Below are positions 27,218 to 36,126 of a stretch of 42,917 bases of DNA, piece after piece. The notes under the pieces were generated by a model. That model was not told where the DNA came from. It did not search any database and worked only from the letters and a program-made list of their open reading frames with translations. Positions within the stretch are counted from its first letter, which is position 1. Every line of letters begins with the position of its first letter. A program made the translations under genes and the position numbers. The stretch comes from Caulobacterales bacterium 32-69-10 (lineage in GTDB: Bacteria; Pseudomonadota; Alphaproteobacteria; Caulobacterales; Caulobacteraceae): the NCBI GenBank assembly GCA_002280485.1, contig NCED01000010.1:52242-95158 (forward strand), read 5' to 3'.

Positions 27218-30031
27218 TTACCCGCACGCCCCGATCTCGTGTGTCACCGCCGAGGTGATGGCCAGGCAAAGGGCGTGGAGCGCCAGGAGCGGCCGGAACA
27301 GGGTCTCGTGCTCGGTGGCGTGGCCGGCGCCGGCGTCCGGGATGCCCGAAGGCTCGCCCCAGTCGGCGCCCGATCCGCCTTCGGCCTGGTGCAGGGGGAA
27401 GACCTCGCTCAGGCACTCCACCGCCCCGGGGATGTCCATGCGCATCAGACGTTCCTGCAGCTGCGCTCGGGTCACCCCCTGATCCGGGGCGAAGGGGGGG
27501 ATGAGGGCGGCAAGCCGGGCGATCTCCTGCAGCGCGGCGGCGCGCACGCCATGCAACAGCAGCAGGCGCGCTCGCCTCGCGTCCTCGGTCGGCGTCATGG
27601 CGTCCCGCAGCCTGAGGTCCTCGGCCTGCAGGTCGCGCACCACCCGCTCGAGCGCCTCGTGCATCCCCGCCTTGTCGGCCAGGGCCGCCAGGGTCGCGAA
27701 GGCGCGGGGATCGTCGGCGCGCCGGGCCAGCCACAGGCCGGGATCGAGCATCGCCGTATAGGCCTCGGTCACCCCGAGGTCGCTGAGGGCGAAGGCGCTT
27801 CTCGCCATGGCCAGGGCCCGGCCGAAGCGGGGGGAGGCCTCCAGCATGGCCGCGAAGTCCTCCGCGCCCTTTCCGGCGGCCAGCCCCACGCCGTAGACGC
27901 TGTTGGCCAGGTAGCCGAGCTGCTGCAGCACCCCGTTGTTTGGGATGGCCCGCAGCTCGCCGACATGACGCAGGGTGCGCGGCCGGCCCTGGCCCTCGCC
28001 CTGGCGCTGCACGGGCCGCGAGCCGGTGCGGTGCAGCAGGCGGGTCTCGAACAGGCTGAGCAGGGCGGCGTAGTCGGGGTCTTCCATCAGGTCGGAGAAG
28101 GCCTGCTGGATGGTGGCGAAGAAGTCCGAGGCGAAGGCCGGCTCGGCGTAGATCGGATCGGACGCCGCTTCCGGGTCCTGGCCGTAGGTGAAGTCCAGCA
28201 CGCCGCGCAGGGTGGCCAGGGCCGCCGCCGGCGTGAAGAAGGGCAGATAGCCCTCGCCCCCCTGGAAGCTGGTCTCCTCGCAGACCCGGATGCCGCGCGC
28301 GGCGAACTCGGCGCGGCTGCGCGGCGGAGCGGCGTAGCGCAGCCGGTCGGCCACCGAGCGGGGATGGCCGCCCCGGCCGATCGATTCGCCGTGAGTGTCG
28401 AACAGCACCGCCTCGAGCCCGGTCAGCCCCTCGGCCTCCATCAGTTCGGCCAGCCGCAGGCGCAGCCGCTCGATGCGGAAGGTCGCCGCCATCTGGCCGA
28501 TGAACCGTCCGGAGTCCGAGAAGCCGAACTCGATGGCGAGGCGGCCCTGCCGCTGCAGATGCTCGCGATAATGGGGGCTGCGCAGCGCCTCCTCGAACAG
28601 GGCCTCGCCGCGCTCCAGCCCAGCCTCGGTCTCGAACAGAGGCGAGATCTCGACCTTGTCCTCCACGCCGTACAGACGGGCGAGATAGAGGGCGACCAGC
28701 AGGGTGAAGCCGGATTCCGCCTCGGCGATGAGGAAGCGGATCGGGTTGACCGCGTCGATGTGCTTGACCGTCTGGGCCAGGCTCATCATCAGCCGCTTGG
28801 CCGGTGTCGGCTCGTCGACCAGGTCGCCGAAGTTGATGGCGACGGGCCGGGCCTGCTCCAGCAGGGCCTCGGCGGCGGCGAAATAGGCTCGGCGATTGGC
28901 GGGGTCGGACGGGTCGGTCCCAAGGCCGGTCTCGCCCTTGACGGCGGCGTGGAGCTGGGCCGAGTTCAGGCGCACGTGCACCTGGGCCAGGCTCAACCCT
29001 TGGGCTCCCAGGCTGGCCCGCACGGAGACCAGCCGGGCCGCGTTGTCATCGTCCGCATCGATGAGGGCGGCCTCGATCAGGCGGGAGAGGGGCGCGGGGT
29101 CGGCCAGGCCGGAGGCGCGGCCCTCCACCATGGCGCGGGCGAAGGCGGGGGTCTCCGCCGCATCGGCGCGTGCGGCGCCGGCCAGCGCAATCTGATCGGA
29201 GAGCACCCCGAGCGCGCCGTCGAGCATGGCCACCGCCTCGGCGGCCTTGCGCCCGGAGACCGCCGAGAGCGCCCGGCGAAAGCGCAGTATGGCCCGGCGC
29301 TTCAGGTCGAGGCGCTTTTCCACGCTGACCAGCCAGGTGACGTCGGTGCGGCCGTCCGTATCGAAACCGACCCAGGTGGCCAGGGTCGCCAGCCGCGGTG
29401 ACAGGGTGCGCCAACGGTCCGGCCAGCGGCGGCGGGCCACAGCGAGCGCCGCGTCCCGCGCCACGTCCAGGGCGCGGTGGCCGTTCTCGAGCGCCTCCAC
29501 CGACCAGGCGTGCTCGAGGTCGAGGGACAGGCCCTCGGGCGGCCGGTGCGGCTCGGTCAGCGCCAGCCGCCGGCGGGTCTCGCGGCCCGCGTCGTCGAGG
29601 GGCCGGCCCTCGCGGTCGAAACCGGTGGCCAGCTCGACCAAGGCCAACGACAGGGGGTGGCCGAGGGAGAAGGTCGGATGGGCGGTGAACACCACCCCGA
29701 AGGCTGGCCGGCTGATGGCGGCGGCGAAGGCTTCGAAGCCGCCCGCCGCCAGGGCGTCGAACAGGGTCTCCAGCGCGGCTCGGTTGGCCTCGGGGTCCGC
29801 CTCGCCCAGGTACCCGCCGAACCGCTCGGCCCGGGCGACGAAGCCCTCGGCGGTCAGGCCCTGGACGACCGCCTCGACGTCTTCCAGGGGGACGACGCCG
29901 GCGCCCATCCGCGCCGCCAGGATGCGGGCGAAGGCGAGGATCGGGTTGGCCAGGGGATCGGTCTCTGCCGCCAGCCGGTGGGCGGCGAGGTCGGCGGCGA
30001 GGCGCGTCCGAAGCGACTGGTCCTGCGGCAT
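27218..30031 (-). CDS. Divergent phosphoenolpyruvate carboxylase family protein
   Basis: A 937-aa protein with the PEP carboxylase fold throughout. The catalytic His118 is in VVFTAHPTF, where active enzymes have TAHPTE. The metal-site acids survive in SPLFETEAGL and FGFSDSG (about 497), and LRAIP is intact. However, the usual GGDRDGNP is FDTDGRTD (about 222), GYSDSGKDAG is FGFSDSGRFIG, FHGRGGxxGRGG is THGESIGRGG (about 545), and the C-terminal QNTG is replaced by a GACG ending. The family normally makes oxaloacetate from PEP and bicarbonate. Whether this one does is uncertain. GGGAG eight bases before ATG 30031 supports the start. It stands alone. Confidence 0.85.
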   Translation of the reverse strand: MPQDQSLRTRLAADLAAHRLAAETDPLANPILAFARILAARMGAGVVPLEDVEAVVQGLTAEGFVARAERFGGYLGEADPEANRAALETLFDALAAGGFEAFAAAISRPAFGVVFTAHPTFSLGHPLSLALVELATGFDREGRPLDDAGRETRRRLALTEPHRPPEGLSLDLEHAWSVEALENGHRALDVARDAALAVARRRWPDRWRTLSPRLATLATWVGFDTDGRTDVTWLVSVEKRLDLKRRAILRFRRALSAVSGRKAAEAVAMLDGALGVLSDQIALAGAARADAAETPAFARAMVEGRASGLADPAPLSRLIEAALIDADDDNAARLVSVRASLGAQGLSLAQVHVRLNSAQLHAAVKGETGLGTDPSDPANRRAYFAAAEALLEQARPVAINFGDLVDEPTPAKRLMMSLAQTVKHIDAVNPIRFLIAEAESGFTLLVALYLARLYGVEDKVEISPLFETEAGLERGEALFEEALRSPHYREHLQRQGRLAIEFGFSDSGRFIGQMAATFRIERLRLRLAELMEAEGLTGLEAVLFDTHGESIGRGGHPRSVADRLRYAAPPRSRAEFAARGIRVCEETSFQGGEGYLPFFTPAAALATLRGVLDFTYGQDPEAASDPIYAEPAFASDFFATIQQAFSDLMEDPDYAALLSLFETRLLHRTGSRPVQRQGEGQGRPRTLRHVGELRAIPNNGVLQQLGYLANSVYGVGLAAGKGAEDFAAMLEASPRFGRALAMARSAFALSDLGVTEAYTAMLDPGLWLARRADDPRAFATLAALADKAGMHEALERVVRDLQAEDLRLRDAMTPTEDARRARLLLLHGVRAAALQEIARLAALIPPFAPDQGVTRAQLQERLMRMDIPGAVECLSEVFPLHQAEGGSGADWGEPSGIPDAGAGHATEHETLFRPLLALHALCLAITSAVTHEIGACG

Positions 30032-30172
30032 GAGCGACGCTCCCGTGAGGGGGCGTAACGGTCAAGCTGCCGGGGCGTTCCTGGCTCAACGCCCCTTGAC
30101 CGACACAATGGGCTGCAAGGATGAAAGCCTGTTGATTGGGTGGGCGATCCAGGCTGCTGGCGGGCTTTCGAC

Positions 30173-30859
30173 TTGAGATTTACTGCGACCCGGCCGGCGC
30201 TGGCCGGACTTGTCTTGATGGCCCTGATCCCGGCGCACGCGATGGCGGCCGCGCCGTCGCCGACGGCCGTGGAGCCGGTGGACGTGCCGGCCAGGGCCCA
30301 GACCGGAGGCAAGCCGCCACGGCCGGTGACCGAGCGGTCGCGCAGCCTGGGTGCGGCGGTGACCAGCCCCCTGGAAGACCTCAACCTCAAGCGCGTGGAT
30401 ATCCCCGAGGTGCTGCAGCACGCGGTGGAGCAGCCCTATGACGTGCGCGGCCTGAATAGCTGCCGGGCGGTGGCGACCGAGATCGGAAAACTGGACGCGG
30501 CCCTCGGCCCCGACCGCGACGAGCCGGCGCCCGACCGCCACATGACCGCCGGCTCGGCGGCCGTGGAGCTGGTGAGGGCGGGGGCGGAGATGGCCACACC
30601 CTATCGCGGCTGGATCCGCAAGCTGTCCGGCGCCAACCGCCACCAGGCCAAGGTGCGCGAGGCGATCAACGCCGGCGGCGCCCGGCGTGGCTATCTCAAG
30701 GGCGTGGGGATGCGGATGAACTGCGCCCCGCCGGCCGCCCCCAGCGGGTTCAAGCCGGCCCGGATGATCAGGAAGACGACCACCGTGACCACGGTCACCA
30801 AGACCGTTCCGGCCCAGCGCAGCCTGACCATCCCCCTGCCGTCGTGGTGGCCGAGGTAG
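30173..30859 (+). CDS. Exported protein of unknown function
   Basis: A 228-aa protein from TTG 30173; an in-frame GTG at 30140 would add 11 residues ahead of the signal peptide and is less likely. The first 25 residues (RFTATRPALAGLVLMALIPA and then HAMAA) form a signal peptide. A Pro/Ala/Arg-rich stretch follows. The mature core begins at SPLEDLNLKRVDIPEVLQHA and contains two cysteines, one in LNSCRAVATEIGKLDAALGP and one in GMRMNC, which may pair. A helical segment (SAAVELVRAGAEMATPYRGW) and a Thr/Lys-rich tail complete it. I do not recognise a named family. It converges on the second methyltransferase with 8 bases between stops. Confidence 0.7.
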   Translation: MRFTATRPALAGLVLMALIPAHAMAAAPSPTAVEPVDVPARAQTGGKPPRPVTERSRSLGAAVTSPLEDLNLKRVDIPEVLQHAVEQPYDVRGLNSCRAVATEIGKLDAALGPDRDEPAPDRHMTAGSAAVELVRAGAEMATPYRGWIRKLSGANRHQAKVREAINAGGARRGYLKGVGMRMNCAPPAAPSGFKPARMIRKTTTVTTVTKTVPAQRSLTIPLPSWWPR

Positions 30860-30867
30860 GTTCGCGG

Positions 30868-31812
30868 TTAGCGGAGCCGCAGCTTCTCCACCGCCCACCT
30901 TAGCGGCGCGGTCCAGCGCCAGAAGCGCGATGCGACGAGGGCGTCGCGTTCGGCCCGCAGGGCGGCGACTTCACGTTCCAGGGCCGAGGGCGGCGCGTCG
31001 GCGCGGTCGAGGGCGGCCTGTGCCCGGTCCAGCGAGGCGGCGATGGCCGCCCGGTCCGCCGGATCGGCCGCTTCGAGCCGGACATGGAACTCGGCCTCGC
31101 CGCGCTCGGTGGGCAGGAAGGCCGCAATGGTGAAGGCGAACAGGTCCATGGCCGCCATGCCCCGCGCCGCCGCCAGGAAACTCTCCGGCGTGAAGACCCA
31201 GACATGGGCGTCGAGGTAGCGCGGGTTCTTCAAGAGGCTGCCCGCCAGCTTGAGGGCGTTCGGGGCCTGGGCCAGCGGCAGGCTCGCGTCGATCGTGAAG
31301 CCCGGCTCCCAGGCCGCCGCCGCCTCGACGGGGACCGCGCCCGAGCAGGCGTCAAAGATTTGGCCCACGGCGGGCTGGCGACGTTTCATCAGATAGGCCT
31401 CGACCATCTCGGCCAGGCCGCTGTCGCGCCGCAGGTGGTCGAAGGTGAAGCGGCGGTCGGGAATGGCCAGGCCCAGCACCCCGCCGGGCTTCAGGGTCGC
31501 GCGCAGTTCGGCGAGCCAGCCGATCACGTCCGGAACATGCTCGATGACGTGGCTGGCCACCACATAGTCCAGCGGCCCGCCGATGGCCTGGGCCAGGGGC
31601 TGTTCGCCCCAGACGATGTCCACCTCGCAGATGGCGGCCAGCTCGATGGAGGCGTCGAACTGGGCGGCGCGCAGCGCTTCGGTCGTGGTGTAGTCGACGT
31701 AGAGCACCGGCCCTTCGGCCTTGGCGACCATGGGCGACGAGCGCGGGCCGATCTCCAGGCCCCTCGACCGGGAAAGGTCGAGGTCGCCCAGCATCCGGGC
31801 GCGGCGGGTCAC
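30868..31812 (-). CDS. SAM-dependent methyltransferase with C-terminal coiled coil (paralogue B)
   Basis: A 314-aa protein from GTG 31812 (ATG 31794, 308 aa, is an alternative; no strong ribosome-binding site). The SAM motif is RGLEIGPRSSPMVAKA. YVVASHVIEHVPDVIGWLAE and LGLAIPDRRFTFDHLRR match the equivalent blocks of the methyltransferase at 6299-7231. DAHVWVFTPESFL also recurs there as DIHAWVFTPSSF. The C-terminus has a heptad-like helix and ends SRFWRWTAPLRWAVEKLRLR, the same W-R-x-T-A-P-L-R tail. The start lies 13 bases after the stop of the 61-aa gene upstream, which suggests coupling. The substrate is unknown; surface glycan modification is inferred. Confidence 0.8.
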   Translation of the reverse strand: MTRRARMLGDLDLSRSRGLEIGPRSSPMVAKAEGPVLYVDYTTTEALRAAQFDASIELAAICEVDIVWGEQPLAQAIGGPLDYVVASHVIEHVPDVIGWLAELRATLKPGGVLGLAIPDRRFTFDHLRRDSGLAEMVEAYLMKRRQPAVGQIFDACSGAVPVEAAAAWEPGFTIDASLPLAQAPNALKLAGSLLKNPRYLDAHVWVFTPESFLAAARGMAAMDLFAFTIAAFLPTERGEAEFHVRLEAADPADRAAIAASLDRAQAALDRADAPPSALEREVAALRAERDALVASRFWRWTAPLRWAVEKLRLR

Positions 31813-31825
31813 GGCGGGCCCCGGC

Positions 31826-32011
31826 TCAACGGAGCCCGTTGAGGAAGCGCTCAAACTCCTTGAGGTCGAACAGGTGGCCTTCCTCGTCGGCAATCCATAC
31901 GTCGCCGCGGCCGGCGTCCTTGGCCTCCCTCGCCTGGCGCAGGGCCTCGACGGGATCGGAGGTCATGGTCCGGCTCATGCCCTCGGCGCTGGTGGAGGTG
32001 ATGCGGTACAT
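31826..32011 (-). CDS. Small protein of unknown function (61 aa)
   Basis: Start ATG 32011 is preceded by AAGGGA at good spacing, so translation is plausible; a longer reading to 32050 lacks such a site. The protein is soluble and begins MYRITSTSAEGMSRTMTSDP. It has a charged helix (PVEALRQAREAKDAG), a short strand-like VWIADEEGHLFDL and a final helix ending in FLNGLR. I know no family name. It is 13 bases upstream of a methyltransferase on the same strand and likely shares its mRNA. It is divergent from the exported protein at 32195, with 183 bases between. That gap includes a GGGTCA-ACGC-TGACCC palindrome at 32152-32167. Confidence 0.65.
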   Translation of the reverse strand: MYRITSTSAEGMSRTMTSDPVEALRQAREAKDAGRGDVWIADEEGHLFDLKEFERFLNGLR

Positions 32012-32194
32012 GCGATTCCCTTGCCAGGATGCGGAGTGCAAATCCAGCACGCTCGTCCGGTTGCAACTCGCCGCCGGTCTGGGAGTTCAGTGCGAGAAGC
32101 GTGATCCGCGCAGTTAGCGGCAGGGGTTGCCGGCGGGCGCGGGTCGCTTCAGGGTCAACGCTGACCCGTCGCGCCTTGGGGGGAGGCTCATTCC

Positions 32195-32635
32195 ATGGAC
32201 TATTCACCGCGTCTCCTGGCCTGCGCCCTGGCGGCGACCTTCATCGCCATGCCGGCGGCCGCGCGTGAGAAGCCGGCCGCCCAGGTGATCTTCAAGGGCT
32301 TGGCCCCCGAGATCGTGGCCCCGCGCCTGGCTTCGGAATGCACCCGCCGGCGGATGGCCCTGATCCGCAACACGCCTGAGCGCGTGGTCTGCAGGCGTCC
32401 GCTGGCGGTCAAGGCCCGCAGCCCTCACGCCGCCAACGAACTGTGGTCTTTCGCCCTCGACCGCCTTTCGCGGGGCCGAACCAAGGTTGTGGCGAACGCC
32501 AGCTTCGAGGCGGCCGCCCCGCATGGCTACGCCTTGCTGTCGTTCAGCGACCCGGCGCCGGAATCGCGCATCGCCATGCGCGGCTTTATGGAGAACGTCC
32601 GCGACGGCGGCTTCGCGGACGTTCTGAGCCGCTGA
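32195..32635 (+). CDS. Exported protein of unknown function (146 aa)
   Basis: A strong GGGGGGAGG lies 7 bases before ATG 32195. The first 23 residues form a signal peptide with cleavage near AAA/REKPAA. The mature domain of about 120 residues is alpha/beta and holds two cysteines, in LASECTRRRM and RVVCRRPLAV, about 20 residues apart, which could form a disulfide. RLSRGRTKVVANASFEAAAP and the end FMENVRDGGFADVLSR are distinctive but match no family I can name. It is probably periplasmic. It precedes the RTX gene by about 100 bases; cotranscription is not clear. Confidence 0.72.
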   Translation: MDYSPRLLACALAATFIAMPAAAREKPAAQVIFKGLAPEIVAPRLASECTRRRMALIRNTPERVVCRRPLAVKARSPHAANELWSFALDRLSRGRTKVVANASFEAAAPHGYALLSFSDPAPESRIAMRGFMENVRDGGFADVLSR

Positions 32636-32734
32636 GGCTCGTTTTTCCCCTCAAAGGCTAAGCTTGCGCCCTAAGTTTTGGGCTTGAACCGGACGGCGGG
32701 GACGGCTACTGGCGAAAAAGTTTAGTTTTTTTGA

Positions 32735-33742
32735 ATGGTGATTTCGATGGCTGCCGCCAGCGCTCCGACGACCGAATACGTCAACATGTACACCCTGAAC
32801 CTGTTCAGCCTCGCCGGCGGAACGACGACATCGTCGACCGCCAACAGGATGGTGATCGAGTTCGGCCGCGGCAACGGCGTGGTTCTGAACGGCAGCTTCA
32901 CCTATGGGGCCGACGGGGCGCTCTCCGGCGGGACCCTGACCGGCTTCGAGGAGTACTACGCCGGGGTGAAGGGCTTCGACGTCTTGGGCGCTTCGGTCCC
33001 GGTGCTCGATTTCGCCAATCTTATCAACGCCAACGACTTCGAGGGCGTTCTCAACGCCATCTTCGGCGGCATCGACAGCATCAGCGGCTCGCCGATGTCC
33101 GACTACCTCAACGGCATGGCCGGTCCCGACACCCTGTCGGGCCTCGACGGCGACGACTATCTCGACGGCTCGGCGGGCGACGACGTCATCCTCGGCGGAA
33201 ACGGCGCCGACTCCGTGCGCGGCCTCGAGGACAATGACACCATTGAGGGCGGGGCCGGCGACGACGACGTCAATGGCAACATGGGCATCGACCTCGTGCA
33301 TGGCGGCGCGGGGAACGACACCGTGCGCGGCGGCCAGGGCAATGACGTCATCTACGGCGACGCGGGCGACGACGGGCACGTCAACGGCAACCTCGGGGAC
33401 GACCAAGTGTTCGGGGGCGTCGGCGCCGACACGCTCTACGGCGGCCAGGGCGCCGACGTTCTGCGGGGCGACGAGGACAACGACTGGCTGTCTGGCGACC
33501 TGGGCAATGACGTACTGTACGGCGGCGCGGGCGCTGACCGCTTCCTGTTCCGCGCCGGCTCGGGCGTCGACGTGGTGGGCGACTTCAACTACGCGGCGGG
33601 CGACCGGGTGCAACTCGCCCCGGGCACGGCCTACAGCCTGACCACGGTCGGCGCGGACGCGGTGATCAACCTTGGCGTGGGCGATCAGATCATCCTGACC
33701 GGGACCGGCGCCGCCGGCGCCGAATGGGTGGTGTTCGCCTGA
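32735..33742 (+). CDS. Short RTX (hemolysin-type) calcium-binding protein
   Basis: A 335-aa acidic protein without a signal peptide. Residues about 130-275 are a ladder of GGxGxDxUx nonapeptides, e.g. [36 protein letters not shown] and GGAGADRFL, which fold into a calcium-binding beta roll. The C-terminal [20 protein letters not shown] followed by a short hydrophobic end resembles the secretion signal of type I secreted RTX proteins. The N-terminal about 120 residues match nothing I recognise. No ABC exporter, adaptor or TolC gene is adjacent. ATG 32735 and ATG 32747 are both possible; the leader is unusually T-rich and lacks a ribosome-binding site. Extracellular role is inferred. Confidence 0.86.
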   Translation: MVISMAAASAPTTEYVNMYTLNLFSLAGGTTTSSTANRMVIEFGRGNGVVLNGSFTYGADGALSGGTLTGFEEYYAGVKGFDVLGASVPVLDFANLINANDFEGVLNAIFGGIDSISGSPMSDYLNGMAGPDTLSGLDGDDYLDGSAGDDVILGGNGADSVRGLEDNDTIEGGAGDDDVNGNMGIDLVHGGAGNDTVRGGQGNDVIYGDAGDDGHVNGNLGDDQVFGGVGADTLYGGQGADVLRGDEDNDWLSGDLGNDVLYGGAGADRFLFRAGSGVDVVGDFNYAAGDRVQLAPGTAYSLTTVGADAVINLGVGDQIILTGTGAAGAEWVVFA

Positions 33743-33746
33743 TCGG

Positions 33747-35630
33747 CTAGGGCGTTCCAGCCAGCTGCCGGGCGCAAAAGGCGGCCGGGTCGCCCTCGAC
33801 CTTGGGCGGGCGGGGCGGCTCGGCCGAGCCGGCGGGGGCCCCGCCCAACCGCACCTTGGCCTTGGGGTCGAGCATCGGTCCGCTCACCGACACCGGCGCA
33901 TCGACCGAGAACAGCCGGAACCGGGACGGCCGGCCGTAGAGGGTCAGGTTCAGGGTCTCGCTGTCGAGGTCGATCCCGCCGTCGGCCACGGCGGTCCCGA
34001 CATCGGTCACGATGAGGATGCGGCGCGTGCGGACCCGGCCGCCGCCGACGTCCATCCGCACCAGGGCGCAGTCCAGTTCGGTCGTGGCGTCCTTGTTGGC
34101 CAGGGCGGTGAAGGCGCCCGCGACCACGGCGCCCGTAATCACGTTCGCCTGCCCCTTCTTGATCTGGCCGTCTCGAAGATCGAAGGCGATCCGGCCGGTC
34201 GCATGGGCGGCGATATCGCGAAAAGAGGCCCCCGCGCCCGCCACCTTGACCCTGAGGTCCGCGACGCCGCCAAGGCTTTGCTTCAGGTCCGGGACCAGCG
34301 AGGCCAGGGCCGCCTTGCTGAGCGACCCCTCCAGGCGGAAGGCGGGTTCGGCGCCCGTCACGTCGACGCTCAACACGCCGTTGGCTTGCCCCGACGGAAA
34401 GTCGATGGTGAAGGGCTTCAGCTCGAACTTGCCGTGATCCATCGTCCCTTTCAGGGTCAACCGTCCCGGGGCGAGCCCGTCGATGACGAACCGCTGGGCC
34501 TTGATGTCCAGTCGGTAGTCCCGGCGCTCGAAGCGTTTGAGGTTCAGGCGCTTGGACTTGAACAGCCGGGCCTCGCTCGGCCGCGGCGCCGCCCCGGAGA
34601 CCGACCGGGTGACGGTGTGAGGCGGGCGGCCGGCCAGTAGCGTCCCGACGTCGTCGGCATGGAGCGCCCGAGACGCGAGAGCGATCGAGACAACCCGTCG
34701 CGGCTTGGAGCCGTCGGACACGACCTGGCCGGCAAAGTCGCTGCGGCCGATCACAGCCTTGATATCGGTGGCGCGGGTCGTCCGCCCCTCGCGTTGAACG
34801 CGCGCGGTCAGCCGATAGGGCGCCGAGTTCGGCAGGCCGACGTCGAACAGGTACTCTGCGTTGGCGAGGTTGGGCCCACGCGCCGCGACCCTGAGGTCGA
34901 AAGCGCCCCTGAGGCGGCCCGTGGGGATGACCATGCCGCTGGCCTCGACGAAGCTCGCGCCGTCCTTGACCGTGGCGGAGACCGGGTAGGGCGCGCCGCG
35001 ACGGCGGCTGTTGAGGGGCGCGCCGGCCGCTGAAAGGACGATGTCGCCGCCCTGCATCACGCCCTGAGCCGCCACCTGCAGCGGGCGGGCCGGGCTTTTC
35101 GCCACGTCGTGGCTCACCGTCCCGGTGAGCTTCATGTCGCGAACGCGGTCGTCGAAGGTAAATCGGCCGTCGGTGACGCGGAGCAGCCGGACCGAGCGGA
35201 GGAAGCCCAGGCTGTCGCCGCCGCCCTTGCCCTGGCTCCAGTTGTTCCGCTCCCGGCTGACCCGCAGCAGATTGGCCCGGGCGCCGTCGACCTCGATCTC
35301 GGTGACGGTGAGCGGCCAGCGGAACACGAGGCGCAGGCGGCTCGCCCGGGCTAGGTCGCCCGGCCCGGCCCAGCCGGGTTGGCCGATCGTGAGGCCCGTG
35401 ATGACCACATTGGGCCGGGGGGAGAGCAGGTGAGTCTTCAGTGTCTCGAACGCCACGGGCCGCTCGATGCGCTTGGAGGCGAACCGGGCGAGACGGGTGT
35501 TGAAGCGCCCGCTGTCGACGGCCGCCAGCAGGGCGAACACGCTGAGCAAAAGGCACGCGAGCACGGCCACGGAGACGATAAGCAGCCGTTTTATAGGAGC
35601 ACCTCGCTGACCAGCGAGACAGCAGCGCAT
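33747..35630 (-). CDS. AsmA family protein
   Basis: A 627-aa protein from ATG 35630 (GTG 35636 also possible). An N-terminal membrane anchor (KRLLIVSVAVLACLLLSVFA, about residues 14-35) is followed by a long beta-rich region starting FNTRLARFASKRIERPVAFE. The ending DSETLNLTLYGRPSRFRLFS followed by VDAPVSVSGPML is the typical AsmA C-terminal block. AsmA-like proteins bridge the inner and outer membranes or affect phospholipid and outer-membrane assembly. It faces the RTX gene convergently, with 4 bases between stops. It may form a lipid-transfer groove; this is a family inference, not seen directly. Confidence 0.86.
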   Translation of the reverse strand: MRCCLAGQRGAPIKRLLIVSVAVLACLLLSVFALLAAVDSGRFNTRLARFASKRIERPVAFETLKTHLLSPRPNVVITGLTIGQPGWAGPGDLARASRLRLVFRWPLTVTEIEVDGARANLLRVSRERNNWSQGKGGGDSLGFLRSVRLLRVTDGRFTFDDRVRDMKLTGTVSHDVAKSPARPLQVAAQGVMQGGDIVLSAAGAPLNSRRRGAPYPVSATVKDGASFVEASGMVIPTGRLRGAFDLRVAARGPNLANAEYLFDVGLPNSAPYRLTARVQREGRTTRATDIKAVIGRSDFAGQVVSDGSKPRRVVSIALASRALHADDVGTLLAGRPPHTVTRSVSGAAPRPSEARLFKSKRLNLKRFERRDYRLDIKAQRFVIDGLAPGRLTLKGTMDHGKFELKPFTIDFPSGQANGVLSVDVTGAEPAFRLEGSLSKAALASLVPDLKQSLGGVADLRVKVAGAGASFRDIAAHATGRIAFDLRDGQIKKGQANVITGAVVAGAFTALANKDATTELDCALVRMDVGGGRVRTRRILIVTDVGTAVADGGIDLDSETLNLTLYGRPSRFRLFSVDAPVSVSGPMLDPKAKVRLGGAPAGSAEPPRPPKVEGDPAAFCARQLAGTP

Positions 35631-35683
35631 TTGCACGCATCTCGTTCCGCCCGCCCGCGTTGAGTACGCTAACGGAGGCTTTC

Positions 35684-35857
35684 ATGACGCAGAACGACAA
35701 TCGGCCGGATAATCGGGAAGTCGAGAACGAGAACCTGAGGCCGGCCACCGGCGGCGGCCCCCCCCGGCCCGCCACCGAGCCCGAAGGCTCGAAGGCCTCG
35801 CAGCAGAGCGACAAGACCAGGACCGACCCGGGATCCGGCACGGCGAGGCGTCCCTAG
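35684..35857 (+). CDS. Small disordered protein (57 aa)
   Basis: Start ATG 35684 has GGAGG five bases upstream, which makes translation likely. The protein is hydrophilic and low in complexity, rich in Asn, Pro, Glu, Asp, Arg, Gly and Ser (e.g. NDNRPDNREVENENLRPATG), with no hydrophobic core. It is probably intrinsically disordered and soluble. No family is recognised. It is divergent from the AsmA gene, and its stop lies 13 bases before the 3' end of the oppositely oriented tRNA-Thr gene. Confidence 0.6.
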   Translation: MTQNDNRPDNREVENENLRPATGGGPPRPATEPEGSKASQQSDKTRTDPGSGTARRP

Positions 35858-35870
35858 GGGGTCTTTGCGG

Positions 35871-35943
35871 TGCCAGCGCCCGGACTCGAACCGGGGACCT
35901 TCTGATTACAAATCAGCTGCTCTACCAGCTGAGCTACGCCGGC
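35871..35943 (-). tRNA. tRNA-Thr (anticodon TGT)
   Basis: The minus strand folds as a cloverleaf: a 7-bp acceptor stem (GCCGGCG with CGCTGGC, one G-T pair), a D-arm with AGCTCAGCTGGTAGAGC, an anticodon loop TTTGTAA giving anticodon TGT, and a T-arm with GGTTCGAGTCC. The discriminator is A. The 3' CCA is not encoded (CCG follows). It reads ACA and other ACN codons. It stands apart from the tRNA-Tyr/tRNA-Gly pair near tuf. Confidence 0.97.
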
Positions 35944-36126
35944 TCCGCGGCGCGGGTTCTGAGCCATTCCGAGGCGGCTGTCGAGCAGGGAGGGTGCTGG
36001 CTTGACATGTGGCGCCGGGAAGGCACGCTGGGGTTGAGCTGACGCCGAGGTGGATGGGCGGACAAGCCATGCGCGTGTGGACCGGGCCTTTGACCCTCGA
36101 ACCCCTGCACCAGGGGCGCTGAGCCG

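Noticed and set aside
27239..29401. Long open frame on the plus strand opposite the PEP carboxylase homologue
   Set aside because: Shadow frame of a real gene; low-complexity composition without domains.
32641..33742. Tandem repeat or CRISPR-like array in the RTX region
   Set aside because: The periodicity is that of the encoded nonapeptides; the DNA repeats are degenerate and without spacers.
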